Assembly: GCA_009840165.1 (NCBI GenBank)
Contig: VXOG01000067.1
Location: 62,406 to 126,405, forward strand
Reading direction: 5' to 3'
Length of the DNA: 64,000 nucleotides
Origin: Chloroflexota bacterium
GTDB lineage: Bacteria; Chloroflexota; Dehalococcoidia; Lucifugimonadales; UBA3495
The translations under genes and the position numbers were made by a program. This document shows positions 50,273 to 58,647 of the stretch, in pieces (positions within the stretch are counted from its first letter, which is position 1; every line of letters begins with the position of its first letter). The notes under the pieces are model-generated. The model saw only the letters and a list, made by a program, of their open reading frames with translations, ran no database searches and was not told the origin of the DNA.

Positions 50273-51313
50273 ATGCGATTCGGTTCTTTTGTTTTTCCAG
50301 TCAGCCATGATCCTGAGCGAGATTCGGAGGTCATCGACAGCACTATGGATGAAATGGTGCTGGCTGAGGAAATCGGTATGCACTCGGTCTGGCTGACCGA
50401 ACACCACTTTGACGGGGCTGCCGCTCATGCGGATCCCCTGGTCTTGGGAGCGGCGCTGGCTGCCCGCACCAGCCGGATCAAAATCGGTTTTGCCGTAGTG
50501 GAGTTGGCGTTCCATCATCCTGTGCGATTGGCGGTTCAGACTTCGCTGCTCGACAACCTGAGCCACGGTCGGCTCATAATGGGAACCGGACGCGGTTCGG
50601 CCTACAATCATTACGAATACCTGGGTTTCGGAATAACCATGGAAGACGGCATCGCCCGTCTAGCGGAAGCCGAACAGCTTTTGGTGGAGGCTTGGACGGG
50701 CCAACCTCTCCAACACAGCGGAGAGTTCTGGGACGTGAAGTTTCCCGAATTGCGGCCCCGCCCGTTTCAAAAGCCACATCCGCCGCTGATCCGCGCTTGC
50801 ATAAGCGAAGCTTCGACCGTCGCCATGGCGGAAATCGGTCGGCCGGTCATGATAGGCATTCAAACCCTCGATACGTTGCGCAGCCGCCTGGAGCGTTATC
50901 AAGCGACCATGCTGGACGCCGGGTTTACCGAAGCGGAAACCGAAGCCACTTTCGATCAGTGTTGGGCGTCCCGCGATCTTTTCGTCGCCGATAGCCACAG
51001 CGAGGCGTTGGAAATCGCGGCAGAGGGCTTTGAACGCGAGCGCACCCACTTCCGGCAGGCGCGGGAGTTGTACAATCCCGGCGGATTCCCACCGCCGGAT
51101 CCGAACCGCCCGCTACCCGCCGGCGAGGTGTTGGAGCATGCCTTTATCCTGGGCACTCCGTCACAGGTTGCCGAGCAGGTTGCGGAAATGCGCGAGATCG
51201 GCGTGCGGAACCTCATGCTCAAACTCAACGTGGGCGAGATGGACACCCAAAAGGTCCAAAAATCCATGAAGATGTTTGGCGAGCAGGTAATGCCCAAGTT
51301 TGCCCAAGACTAA
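50273..51313 (+). CDS. LLM-class flavin-dependent oxidoreductase (luciferase-like)
   Basis: A 346-residue bacterial-luciferase-family protein. It has the N-terminal beta strand MRFGSFVFP, LAEEIGMHSVWLTEHHFDG with the EHH motif, KIGFAVVELAFHHPVRLA, LIMGTGRGSA and a C-terminal GTPSQVAEQVAEMREIGVRNLMLKLN. It is likely an FMNH2-dependent monooxygenase; its substrate is unknown. GAGG five bases before the ATG supports the start. SAR202-type bacteria carry many such paralogues, and a second LLM gene lies at 60466. Confidence 0.9.
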   Translation: MRFGSFVFPVSHDPERDSEVIDSTMDEMVLAEEIGMHSVWLTEHHFDGAAAHADPLVLGAALAARTSRIKIGFAVVELAFHHPVRLAVQTSLLDNLSHGRLIMGTGRGSAYNHYEYLGFGITMEDGIARLAEAEQLLVEAWTGQPLQHSGEFWDVKFPELRPRPFQKPHPPLIRACISEASTVAMAEIGRPVMIGIQTLDTLRSRLERYQATMLDAGFTEAETEATFDQCWASRDLFVADSHSEALEIAAEGFERERTHFRQARELYNPGGFPPPDPNRPLPAGEVLEHAFILGTPSQVAEQVAEMREIGVRNLMLKLNVGEMDTQKVQKSMKMFGEQVMPKFAQD

Positions 51314-51344
51314 CCCGGCAGCCTCCCCGCTGACTGCGAACCCG

Positions 51345-52511
51345 CTACAGCGCACGCACCATCGTGTCCAGGCTTTCCAGAGCTTTGCTGATGTTTTCCT
51401 GGCTGTTGGCGTAAGACAGCCGGACGTAACCTTCGCCGAATTCGCCAAAGGCGGAACCAGACAATAGTGCTACGCCAGCGTCCTGCATGGCCCGCTCCTC
51501 GAACTCGGCGCTGGTTAGCCCGGTCTCCTTGATGCTTGGGAAAGCGTAGAATGCCCCCTCTGGCTCCGGGCAATTGATTCCGGGTATAGATTGCAGCCCG
51601 TCCGCGATCAGCCGCCGCCGGCGCGAAAATTCCGCGGCCATTTCCTGCACTGCGTCCTGCGGCCCGTCCAGCGCGGCAACCCCCGCGATCTGGCTGAAAG
51701 AGGCGGCGCAGGAAACGCTATTAGTGGCCAGGCGGGAAATGTGCGGCACCAACTCCTCAGGCATTATGCCGTATCCCAAGCGCCATCCCGTCATGGCGTA
51801 GCTCTTGGAAAAGCCATCAAGGATAATCGTGCGGTGGGCCATATCCGGCAGCGCGGCGATGCTGTGATGTTCGCCCGAATACAGTATGTCCTTGTAAATC
51901 TCGTCTGACATCACGTACATGTCCGGGTGGCTGCGCACCACGTCTGCGATGGTCTCCAGTTCTTCCCGCGTCAGAGCGGAACCGCACGGATTCTCGGGAG
52001 AATTGATGATAAGCAACCGGGTGCGTTCATTGACCAATTCAGGGAGCTTGGTCAGATCCGGATGATAAGCTTCCTCTTCCAGCAACTGCATGGGCACTGC
52101 TTTCGCGCCGCTGAATTCAATCATCGACTCGTAGATCGGAAAGCCGGGATTCGGATATACAACCTCGGAGCCCGCTTCCGCAAGCGCGAGAAGCACGTAG
52201 AACATAATGGGTTTGGCGCCGGGAGTAACCACCACCTGCTCCCAGTCCGTGTCGATTCCCCGAACCTCGCGGCTGTTGCGCGCCACCGCTTGGCGGAGTT
52301 CGGGCAAACCCGGAGTTGGGCCGTAGTGAGTATATCCGTCCCGCAGCGCCTGCATCCCGGCCTGCACGATGTGATCCGGCGTTTCAAAGTCCGGTTCTCC
52401 GATTTCCAGATGGATTATTTCCCGTCCCTGGGCTTCAAGGGCGCGGGCCTTGGCGAGTACCTCAAAAGCGGATTCGGTTCCCAGGCGGCTCATTCGGGTG
52501 GCGATAGTCAT
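51345..52511 (-). CDS. Class I/II pyridoxal-phosphate aminotransferase
   Basis: A 388-residue AspC/AlaT-like aminotransferase from ATG 52511. It has IHLEIGEPDFETPDHI, GYTHYGPTPGLPELRQAVA, NSPENPCGSALT and the PLP-Lys motif DGFSKSYAMTGWRLGY. The final domain reads EGAFYAFPSI. The substrate is not certain: aspartate, alanine or an aromatic amino acid. It is convergent with the LLM gene (31-base gap) and divergent from the nitroreductase. Confidence 0.92.
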   Translation of the reverse strand: MTIATRMSRLGTESAFEVLAKARALEAQGREIIHLEIGEPDFETPDHIVQAGMQALRDGYTHYGPTPGLPELRQAVARNSREVRGIDTDWEQVVVTPGAKPIMFYVLLALAEAGSEVVYPNPGFPIYESMIEFSGAKAVPMQLLEEEAYHPDLTKLPELVNERTRLLIINSPENPCGSALTREELETIADVVRSHPDMYVMSDEIYKDILYSGEHHSIAALPDMAHRTIILDGFSKSYAMTGWRLGYGIMPEELVPHISRLATNSVSCAASFSQIAGVAALDGPQDAVQEMAAEFSRRRRLIADGLQSIPGINCPEPEGAFYAFPSIKETGLTSAEFEERAMQDAGVALLSGSAFGEFGEGYVRLSYANSQENISKALESLDTMVRAL

Positions 52512-52656
52512 GATTTGGCAATCCTCAAAAACATGGGCTGGTTGAGGCTGTGGCCTCACGGGAAGGTTACCACTTTTTCACTATTGCGAGCAGGATTTTG
52601 GGCCCGACGGTGGTGTTATGATTATTGACATTCCTGGTACGAGGAGCTGACTTGCC

Positions 52657-53313
52657 ATGCCAGTCGTTCACAACCTTTCTCCGGACGAATTGCTCACCAC
52701 TACCCGTGCCGTGCGCAAACGTCTGGATTTCGACCGTCTGGTACCTGACGACGTTATTCGCGAGTGCCTGGCGGTCGCGCAACAGGCCCCGACAGCCAGC
52801 AACCGCCAAAACTGGCACTTCATGGTGGTCACTGATGCTGATAAACGTATGGCGTTGGCGGAGTTGTATCGAAAAGGCTGGCGGCAGTACACGCAATCGT
52901 CCACGGCCGCAACCAACCTGCAATACGACGACCCGGTTCGCGCCGCCGTTCAGGAGCGCGTTGGCGATTCTGCGCAATTCCTGGCTGATAACATGCACCG
53001 GGCTCCTGTGCTGGTGATCCCCTGCATCGTGGGTCGTACCGACAACGCCCCTGCTCTGGCCCAGAGCGCGCAGTGGGGTACGGTAATCCCTGCCGCGTGG
53101 AGTTTGATGTTGGCGGCTCGCGCTCGTGGCATAGGCTCCGTCTTCACTTGCATCCATCTGATGCACGAAGAGGCTGCGGCAGATGTGTTGGGCATCCCCT
53201 ACCGCAGGGTGATGCAAGCGGGCTTGATACCAATGGCTTATACCATCGGCGACCGGTTCAGGCCGGCGCACCGGGAATCATTGGATGACATAATCCATTG
53301 GAATGGCTGGTAG
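52657..53313 (+). CDS. Nitroreductase-family protein
   Basis: A 218-residue FMN-dependent nitroreductase-type protein. TRAVRKRLDFDRLVPDDVIRECLAVAQQAPTASNRQNWHFMVV is the FMN-binding N-terminus, with RxxR and the SNRQNW motif, and WSLMLAARARGIGSVFTCIHLM forms the dimer helix. It acts on an unknown nitro- or quinone-like substrate with NAD(P)H. AGGAG is ten bases upstream of the ATG. Confidence 0.9.
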   Translation: MPVVHNLSPDELLTTTRAVRKRLDFDRLVPDDVIRECLAVAQQAPTASNRQNWHFMVVTDADKRMALAELYRKGWRQYTQSSTAATNLQYDDPVRAAVQERVGDSAQFLADNMHRAPVLVIPCIVGRTDNAPALAQSAQWGTVIPAAWSLMLAARARGIGSVFTCIHLMHEEAAADVLGIPYRRVMQAGLIPMAYTIGDRFRPAHRESLDDIIHWNGW

Positions 53314-53326
53314 CGTGGCGATATGC

Positions 53327-53335
53327 TGGTAGAAT
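53327..53335 (+). promoter_or_regulatory. Extended -10 promoter-like element (TGgTAGAAT)
   Basis: TGG-TAGAAT lies 58 bases before the next start codon, in the spacer after the nitroreductase gene. No clear -35 is seen. Confidence 0.4.
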
Positions 53336-53392
53336 ACTAGGGCACAAGCGGAAACAGTGTGCGGACGACTTTTCCGCGCGGCAGGAGGGGAC

Positions 53393-54088
53393 ATGATTAG
53401 CATCTTCAGGCGTCGTAGAAAAACACCTGACGACGCCGGTTCCCCGGACGGCGTCGCCGGGAAGAAGGGCGCTCCTCAGAAATTCAGTCCCATTCCCTGC
53501 CTGGACGGTTTCGTTTGGATCGAAGACGGCTGTGTGCATAAGTCGGGTATCGACACCCAGCAATCCTTTCGCCTGCCGCTGAACGATGTGTCGGACATTA
53601 TCGCGGATTGGGATTTCTACAAAGAAAATCCTCAACGAGCGGAAACCAAAGTCATGGTGCAGGGACCCATGGGGTTGATACGCGCCAGTTTCGGTGCTTT
53701 GCAATACACGGGCATGATCAACCTGATTACCCACCTGCACCACGTCTATACTGATGAAGAGACGAGCGAGTTGGGTGAAACGACACAGGATACGCCTGAA
53801 ATAGTGGGCCCGTTCCAATGTCGTCGAGGCATGATGTGGGCAGACCGCGATTTTGTTTATCTGGGTAAATCGGTGTCTGCTGACTCGGCGCGCGTGCCCA
53901 TGGATACAATCGACTCCGTCAAGGCGCACTGGGATCGGTCCATAATGAATAACGGCCGGCGCATCCGGCTGGATGTGTTCAGCCGCCTCGGTGGGTTGAT
54001 GGGGTCCGAATTCTCGGTCAAGCAGGCGTCGGGCGTATTCGCGCTGGTCAACTACATCAACCAACTTCGCACCGGTCCTAATCTCTAA
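53393..54088 (+). CDS. Hypothetical protein with two tandem PH-like repeats
   Basis: A 231-residue soluble protein of unknown family starting at ATG 53393 behind AGGAGG. Two segments align: FVWIEDGCVHKSGI...RLPLNDVSDIIADWDF and MMWADRDFVYLGKS...RVPMDTIDSVKAHWDR. Each is followed by about 40 residues of strands and a C-terminal helix (GMINLITHLHHV, GVFALVNYINQL). This is the shape of a duplicated PH/GRAM-like fold. The basic N-terminus (FRRRRK) may bind membrane or nucleic acid. It precedes argG by 23 bases. Confidence 0.7.
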   Translation: MISIFRRRRKTPDDAGSPDGVAGKKGAPQKFSPIPCLDGFVWIEDGCVHKSGIDTQQSFRLPLNDVSDIIADWDFYKENPQRAETKVMVQGPMGLIRASFGALQYTGMINLITHLHHVYTDEETSELGETTQDTPEIVGPFQCRRGMMWADRDFVYLGKSVSADSARVPMDTIDSVKAHWDRSIMNNGRRIRLDVFSRLGGLMGSEFSVKQASGVFALVNYINQLRTGPNL

Positions 54089-54111
54089 TCTGTCAGGAGC
54101 AGAAGAAATTC

Positions 54112-55308
54112 ATGGCAACCCCTCGCAAGAAAATCGTCCTCGCCTACAGTGGCGGATTGGATACTTCCGTGGCCGTACCTTGGCTTCAGGAAAACTATGA
54201 CGCTGACGTAATCACCTGCACCATCGATCTGGGAATGGTTGATTTAGAGACCATACGCCAACGGGCGTATGCCGTAGGCGCATTGGATGCGGTAACGGTG
54301 GATGGCAGGGAGACTCTGGTCGAGGAATTTCTTTGGCCGGCCCTGCGCGCGGGCGCGATCTACGAAGGCCAATATCCGCTGGCGACGGCCTTGGGGCGGC
54401 CATTGATAGCCCGATACCTGGCAGATGTGGCCCGTCAGCATGATGCTGACGCAGTGGCGCATGGCTGCACTGGCAAGGGCAACGACCAGGTGCGCATTGA
54501 AGTGGGAGTTTCCGCGCTCGCTCCCGGCGTTGAGCTTATAGCTCCCATCCGCGAATGGGGCATGAACCGCGAGGACGAGGTGTTGTACGCCCGCGAGCGC
54601 AACCTTCCCATCGCCCCGTCCAACAGCAAGTACAGCACGGACGAAAACCTGTGGGGCCGCAGCGCGGAAGCTGGCGAGTTGGAAGACCCGTGGGTGGAGC
54701 CGCCTGAGGACGCCTATGAATGGACGGTAAGTCCGGCCGCCGCGCCCGACGAGCCTGGCTACGTCGAGATCAGGTTCGACGAAGGAATACCCACCGCCGT
54801 TGATGGCGAAACCATGGCCGGAGTCGCCCTGATTGGTCACCTGAACGCGTTGGCCGGCGCCCACGGCATCGGGCGCATTGACCACGTTGAGAACCGGCTG
54901 GTGGGCATCAAGAGCCGCGAGGTTTATGAATCGCCATCCGCCGTACTGCTGCACGCGGCGCACCGGGCGCTGGAAACGATGACCCTGTCGAGAGAGCAGA
55001 GCCGTTTCAAGGAGCGCATCGCACAGGAATATGCGGAACTGGTTTACAACGGTTTGTGGTACACGGCGCACCGGAATGACCTTGACGCCTATGTGGACAG
55101 CACACAGCGCCACGTGTCCGGCGACGTCCGCGTTCGACTCCACAAGGGGTCCTGTGTTGTGGTGGGCCGCACGGCAGACCGGCCGCTCTACGACTACGGC
55201 CTGGCAACTTACGACCGCGCCGACGAATTCGACCACACGGCGGCCAAAGGATTCATAGACATCTACGGCCTGTCGGCCCGCACCCAACGCCGACAGCAGG
55301 GAGACTGA
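54112..55308 (+). CDS. argG: Argininosuccinate synthase
   Basis: Joins citrulline and aspartate using ATP in arginine synthesis; 398 residues. The N-terminal P-loop reads LAYSGGLDTSVAVPWL (10-25). The YPLATALGRPLIARYLADVA and AHGCTGKGNDQVRIEV segments bind citrulline and aspartate, followed by IAPSNSKYSTDENLWGRS. All key motifs are intact. AGGAG is 12 bases upstream of the ATG. argD lies convergent just downstream. Confidence 0.96.
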   Translation: MATPRKKIVLAYSGGLDTSVAVPWLQENYDADVITCTIDLGMVDLETIRQRAYAVGALDAVTVDGRETLVEEFLWPALRAGAIYEGQYPLATALGRPLIARYLADVARQHDADAVAHGCTGKGNDQVRIEVGVSALAPGVELIAPIREWGMNREDEVLYARERNLPIAPSNSKYSTDENLWGRSAEAGELEDPWVEPPEDAYEWTVSPAAAPDEPGYVEIRFDEGIPTAVDGETMAGVALIGHLNALAGAHGIGRIDHVENRLVGIKSREVYESPSAVLLHAAHRALETMTLSREQSRFKERIAQEYAELVYNGLWYTAHRNDLDAYVDSTQRHVSGDVRVRLHKGSCVVVGRTADRPLYDYGLATYDRADEFDHTAAKGFIDIYGLSARTQRRQQGD

Positions 55309-55343
55309 AAACGGGTGTTACTCTTCCTGCTGACGCATTAACC

Positions 55344-55379
55344 GGCAAGGGCGGTGTCCAACCGGACACCGCCCTTGCC
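55344..55379. terminator. Bidirectional terminator between argG and argD
   Basis: A 16-bp perfect stem, GGCAAGGGCGGTGTCC paired with GGACACCGCCCTTGCC around AACC, sits in the 92-base gap between the two convergent arginine genes. It is the strongest hairpin in the window. Confidence 0.8.
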
Positions 55380-55400
55380 ATTGCGATCCAGCGCACAGAC

Positions 55401-56591
55401 TTACACGTTTCTCAGCGCCGTGTCCAACCGACCGACGCCCTCGTCAATCTCCGCCTCGGTGATGTTCAGGGCTGGCATGATGCGCACCGCGTTGGGGCGC
55501 ACACCGTTGAGCAGAACACCGGCGGCCTCGGCGGCATCCATCACCTGGGGCATGATGTCGCTGTCGAATTGCACGGCGGCAAGCAGTCCCTTGCACCGGA
55601 TTTCTTCTACGAAACCGTGCCTGGCCTTCAGCCCGTTGAGCCGGTCGTTCAGCACTACCTCCATCCGCTTGACGTTGCCCAGGATGTCGTTGTCCAGCAT
55701 GTAGCGAGTGCCGGCGGCAGCGGCGGCCGTGGTCAGGGCGTTGCCGCCGAAGGTGCTGCCGTGGTCGCCGTAGGTCAGAGCCATCGCGTTTTCCTTGGAG
55801 AGGAACGCGCCGATGGGCACCCCAAACCCGAGGCCCTTGGCCAGGATCATCACGTCCGGTTCCACGTCGTATTCCTGGTGGCCGAACAAGCTCCCCAGCC
55901 GACCCATGCCGGTCTGAACCTCGTCCAGGATCAACAGGATGTCGTTCTGGTCGCACCAGGCGCGCAGACGCTGGAAATAGTCCTCGTCGGGGATGTTGAC
56001 ACCACCCTCACCCTGCACCGGCTCCACCATCACCGCGACCGTATTCTCGGTGGTGGCATTCATCACCGCTTCTACGTCGTTGAAATCAACGTAAGTGAAC
56101 CCCTCGGGAATGGGCTCAAAAAGCTCGTGGTAGTGGGGCTGTCCGGTGGCGGCCACGGCATTCATGGTGCGACCGTGGAAGGAGTTGAAGGCAGTGATCA
56201 CCTCGTAGGCGCCGTTCTTGTGGAGCTTACCGTACCGCCGGGCCAGTTTGAGAGCGCCTTCCACGGCCTCGGCGCCGCTGTTGCAGAAGAAAACCCGGTC
56301 CATGCAGGAGTTTTCAATCAGCATCTCGGCGATTTCCAGCTGCGGCAGTGTGTAGAACTGGTTGGAGGTTTGTATCAGGGTGGCGGCCTGTTGCGATATT
56401 GCGTCCACTACGACCTGGGGACAGTGGCCCAAGTTGTCCACGGCCCAGCCGGCCACGAAGTCGATGTATTCCTTGCCATCGGCGTCCCATACTCGGGAGC
56501 CTTCGCCCCGCACGATGACCACCGGCCGGCGGCGGACGGTCTGGGCGTAGTATTTCTGCTCGATGGCGATGTATTCAGCGTTGCTCGGCAT
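55401..56591 (-). CDS. argD: Acetylornithine/class III aminotransferase
   Basis: A 396-residue class III PLP aminotransferase. It has VWDADGKEYIDFVAGWAVDNLGH, FFCNSGAEAVEGALKLAR, FNSFHGRTMNAVAATGQPHYHELFEPIPEGF and LILDEVQTGMGRLG, with the PLP-Lys in ILAKGLGFGVPIGAFL. The FHGRTMxxxxATG stretch and the neighbouring argG favour acetylornithine aminotransferase over 4-aminobutyrate aminotransferase. Confidence 0.9.
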   Translation of the reverse strand: MPSNAEYIAIEQKYYAQTVRRRPVVIVRGEGSRVWDADGKEYIDFVAGWAVDNLGHCPQVVVDAISQQAATLIQTSNQFYTLPQLEIAEMLIENSCMDRVFFCNSGAEAVEGALKLARRYGKLHKNGAYEVITAFNSFHGRTMNAVAATGQPHYHELFEPIPEGFTYVDFNDVEAVMNATTENTVAVMVEPVQGEGGVNIPDEDYFQRLRAWCDQNDILLILDEVQTGMGRLGSLFGHQEYDVEPDVMILAKGLGFGVPIGAFLSKENAMALTYGDHGSTFGGNALTTAAAAAGTRYMLDNDILGNVKRMEVVLNDRLNGLKARHGFVEEIRCKGLLAAVQFDSDIMPQVMDAAEAAGVLLNGVRPNAVRIMPALNITEAEIDEGVGRLDTALRNV

Positions 56592-56671
56592 GAGTCGTTT
56601 GCTCCCTGTTGGCGTTTGCTCCCTCTAAGTTTGTGCCAGCCGGTTGGCGAGGTACTTCCGGCCCGGCGCCC

Positions 56672-56677
56672 ATTATA
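56672..56677 (-). promoter_or_regulatory. -10 element of argD (TATAAT)
   Basis: A perfect TATAAT on the minus strand, about 80 bases before the argD start. The -35 is weak. Confidence 0.45.
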
Positions 56678-56694
56678 CGCCTTTACGCCGCAAC

Positions 56695-56724
56695 TTGACC
56701 CTATTTCCGTGCCTGTGCTTTACT
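56695..56724 (+). promoter_or_regulatory. Promoter of the hydroxyacid dehydrogenase gene (TTGACC-N18-TTTACT)
   Basis: TTGACC (56695-56700) and TTTACT (56719-56724) are 18 bases apart and lie about 98 bases before the ATG. With the argD -10 it forms a divergent promoter region. Confidence 0.55.
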
Positions 56725-56822
56725 GGCCGAGCCGAACGCTTGGCACATGACTCCCACGAAAGAACGTTACGCCACGCTTGACGCGGGGCGAGAACCCAGA
56801 ACCTCCCGAGGTGTCTATCACG

Positions 56823-57815
56823 ATGAAAGTTGCCGTTCTTGACGACTACCAGAGCGTTGCCGCCGACATGGCGGATTGGAGCAGTTTGCCCGCCGGCATT
56901 GAAGTCACGTACTTCAGCGATCATCTATCTGACGAAGACGCGCTGGCCGAGCGGCTGGCGGATTTCGATATCGTGATGGGTATGCGGGAGAGAACGCCGT
57001 TCCCGCGCCCTCTGTTGGAACGACTGCCGGCGCTGCGGTGTCTCATCACTACCGGCGGTGGCAACGCCTCCTTTGACCTTGCAGCGGCTACGGATCTGGG
57101 TATCACGGTGTGCGCGACCCCGGGCGCCGGAGAGGGCCCGACCGAACTCACCTGGGGTTTGATCCTGGGGATACTTCGGCAGATTCCGCAGGAAGACCGG
57201 GCCACCCGGGAGGACGGCAAGTGGGGCATCCACGTCGGCGCCAGCCTCCAGAGCAAGACGCTGGCGCTGCTGGGCCTGGGGCACATAGGGTCGCTGGTAG
57301 CCCGGGTGGGCAACGCATTTGGGATGCGGATCATCGCGTGGAGCCAGAACCTCACCGCAGAACGAGCGGCGGAGTGCGGCGCGACGCTGGTGGACAAGGA
57401 AACCCTGTTCGCGGACGGCGACATAGTGTCGGTCCACGTGCGGTTGAGCGACCGGACGCGCGGGTTGGTGGGAGCGCATGAAATCGGATTGATGAAACCC
57501 TCGGCCATTCTGGTGAACATATCGCGTGGCCCAATCGTTGACGAGACTGCGCTTATCGACGCATTGCAGCGCCGGGCCATCGGCGGCGCGGCGCTGGACG
57601 TTTTCGACGTTGAGCCGTTGCCGGCCAATCACCCGTTCCTGACGTTGGACAACACATTGATCACACCGCACGTGGGTTACGTGACCGACGACGGGTATCG
57701 CGCCTTCTACTCCGGCGTGGTGGAAAACATACGGGCCTTCGCCTCCGGCGAGCCGGTGCGGGTGATTAATCCGGGAGTCCTGGAAGCGCCCAACCTGCGC
57801 GGGCCGGCGGTATGA
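56823..57815 (+). CDS. D-2-hydroxyacid dehydrogenase-family protein
   Basis: A 330-residue NAD-dependent dehydrogenase of the phosphoglycerate/glycerate dehydrogenase family. The Rossmann motif is LALLGLGHIGSLVARVGNAFGM. The catalytic Arg lies in VSVHVRLSDRTRGL, a Glu in DVFDVEPLP, and the His in LITPHVGYVT. The substrate is not clear; length and the single-domain C-terminus argue against serine-regulated SerA. ATG 56823 is chosen because upstream codons are not family-like. Confidence 0.9.
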   Translation: MKVAVLDDYQSVAADMADWSSLPAGIEVTYFSDHLSDEDALAERLADFDIVMGMRERTPFPRPLLERLPALRCLITTGGGNASFDLAAATDLGITVCATPGAGEGPTELTWGLILGILRQIPQEDRATREDGKWGIHVGASLQSKTLALLGLGHIGSLVARVGNAFGMRIIAWSQNLTAERAAECGATLVDKETLFADGDIVSVHVRLSDRTRGLVGAHEIGLMKPSAILVNISRGPIVDETALIDALQRRAIGGAALDVFDVEPLPANHPFLTLDNTLITPHVGYVTDDGYRAFYSGVVENIRAFASGEPVRVINPGVLEAPNLRGPAV

Positions 57816-57845
57816 CCCGAACCCTCAGGAAAGGGGCAAACCATC

Positions 57846-58190
57846 ATGTCAACACACCAAAAACCTGTTGCACTGACCCCAACCGCAAAACTGCTGGAAA
57901 AGGCTCTTCTGGCCAAAGAGCAAAGCCCCAAGATCGCGCCTCGGCTGTTGTTGGAAGCGTTGCAGCAGCGCATCCGTGAGGTTGTGCCGGACCATCACCC
58001 GGACCTCTGGGTTGCGGCGCGCAAATTGGCCAGGGACAAAGATGACATCGGTATCGAGGCAGCCTATTGGAGCCTGATGATGTTTGACAGGGACTTTGGT
58101 GAGCGGGGCAATTTCAATGAAGAGCAATGGGAAGATGGTTACGATGTCGCTGAAATTACCATCCGCCTTCTAGAGCAGGAACATGCCTGA
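57846..58190 (+). CDS. Small soluble protein of unknown function
   Basis: A 114-residue helical protein (LTPTAKLLEKALLAKE, PRLLLEALQQRIREVV, DLWVAARKLARDKDDIGIEAAYWSLMMFDRDF). No family is recognised. It overlaps the next gene by eight bases and the two are probably made together. The arrangement would suit a small two-component module (for example an antitoxin-like partner), but no such fold can be asserted. Confidence 0.65.
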   Translation: MSTHQKPVALTPTAKLLEKALLAKEQSPKIAPRLLLEALQQRIREVVPDHHPDLWVAARKLARDKDDIGIEAAYWSLMMFDRDFGERGNFNEEQWEDGYDVAEITIRLLEQEHA

Positions 58191-58632
58191 TCCGACAGCG
58201 GCGGATTACTGCCAATTCGCTGATTCCAGATTGGTTGATGCAGAGAGCCAATTTCAGATGGCTACTGCGCTTGACTACGAAAACAACATCGTTGGATATG
58301 CGAAAGTGGCTTCATTGATTTGGGACGCAGCCATAGATATTCTGTCAGCATTGGCCTTGCTGGATGGCGTGGAGGTTACCGGCGTATCCTCTGATATGCG
58401 TCGGTACGCTAGGTACAACGTGCCGGAGAGCGTATTCAGGCACTGGCGCGATTTGGCCCGCTTACATAACTTCCAGCACAAACCCAACCTGTCTCAGAAC
58501 GAGTTTCTCGTTGAGCTCTACTACACGGGCATTATGCTGGAACTGTTCAATCGGCGGCTGCCTCAGCCGTTACGATTGCCTGTGTCCAGTTTCGACTGGT
58601 TTTCTGCCAAAGTTCCACAACACGACTCCTAA
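58183..58632 (+). CDS. Small HEPN-like protein
   Basis: A 149-residue all-helical protein. The first helices (YCQFADSRLVDAESQFQMATAL, YAKVASLIWDAAIDILSALALL) resemble HEPN domains. A later HWRDLARLHNFQHKPN contains Arg89-Asp-x4-His95 and Arg93-x5-His99, either of which would fit the RX4-6H signature of HEPN ribonucleases. Without a structural comparison this is tentative. It overlaps the preceding small gene, and a quinone reductase follows after 15 bases. Confidence 0.55.
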   Translation: MPDPTAADYCQFADSRLVDAESQFQMATALDYENNIVGYAKVASLIWDAAIDILSALALLDGVEVTGVSSDMRRYARYNVPESVFRHWRDLARLHNFQHKPNLSQNEFLVELYYTGIMLELFNRRLPQPLRLPVSSFDWFSAKVPQHDS

Positions 58633-58647
58633 TGGAGAAACACGCCC

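Noticed and set aside
55569-56750. A 393-codon open frame opposite argD
   Set aside because: Antisense to a clear aminotransferase, with no recognisable domain and no SD.
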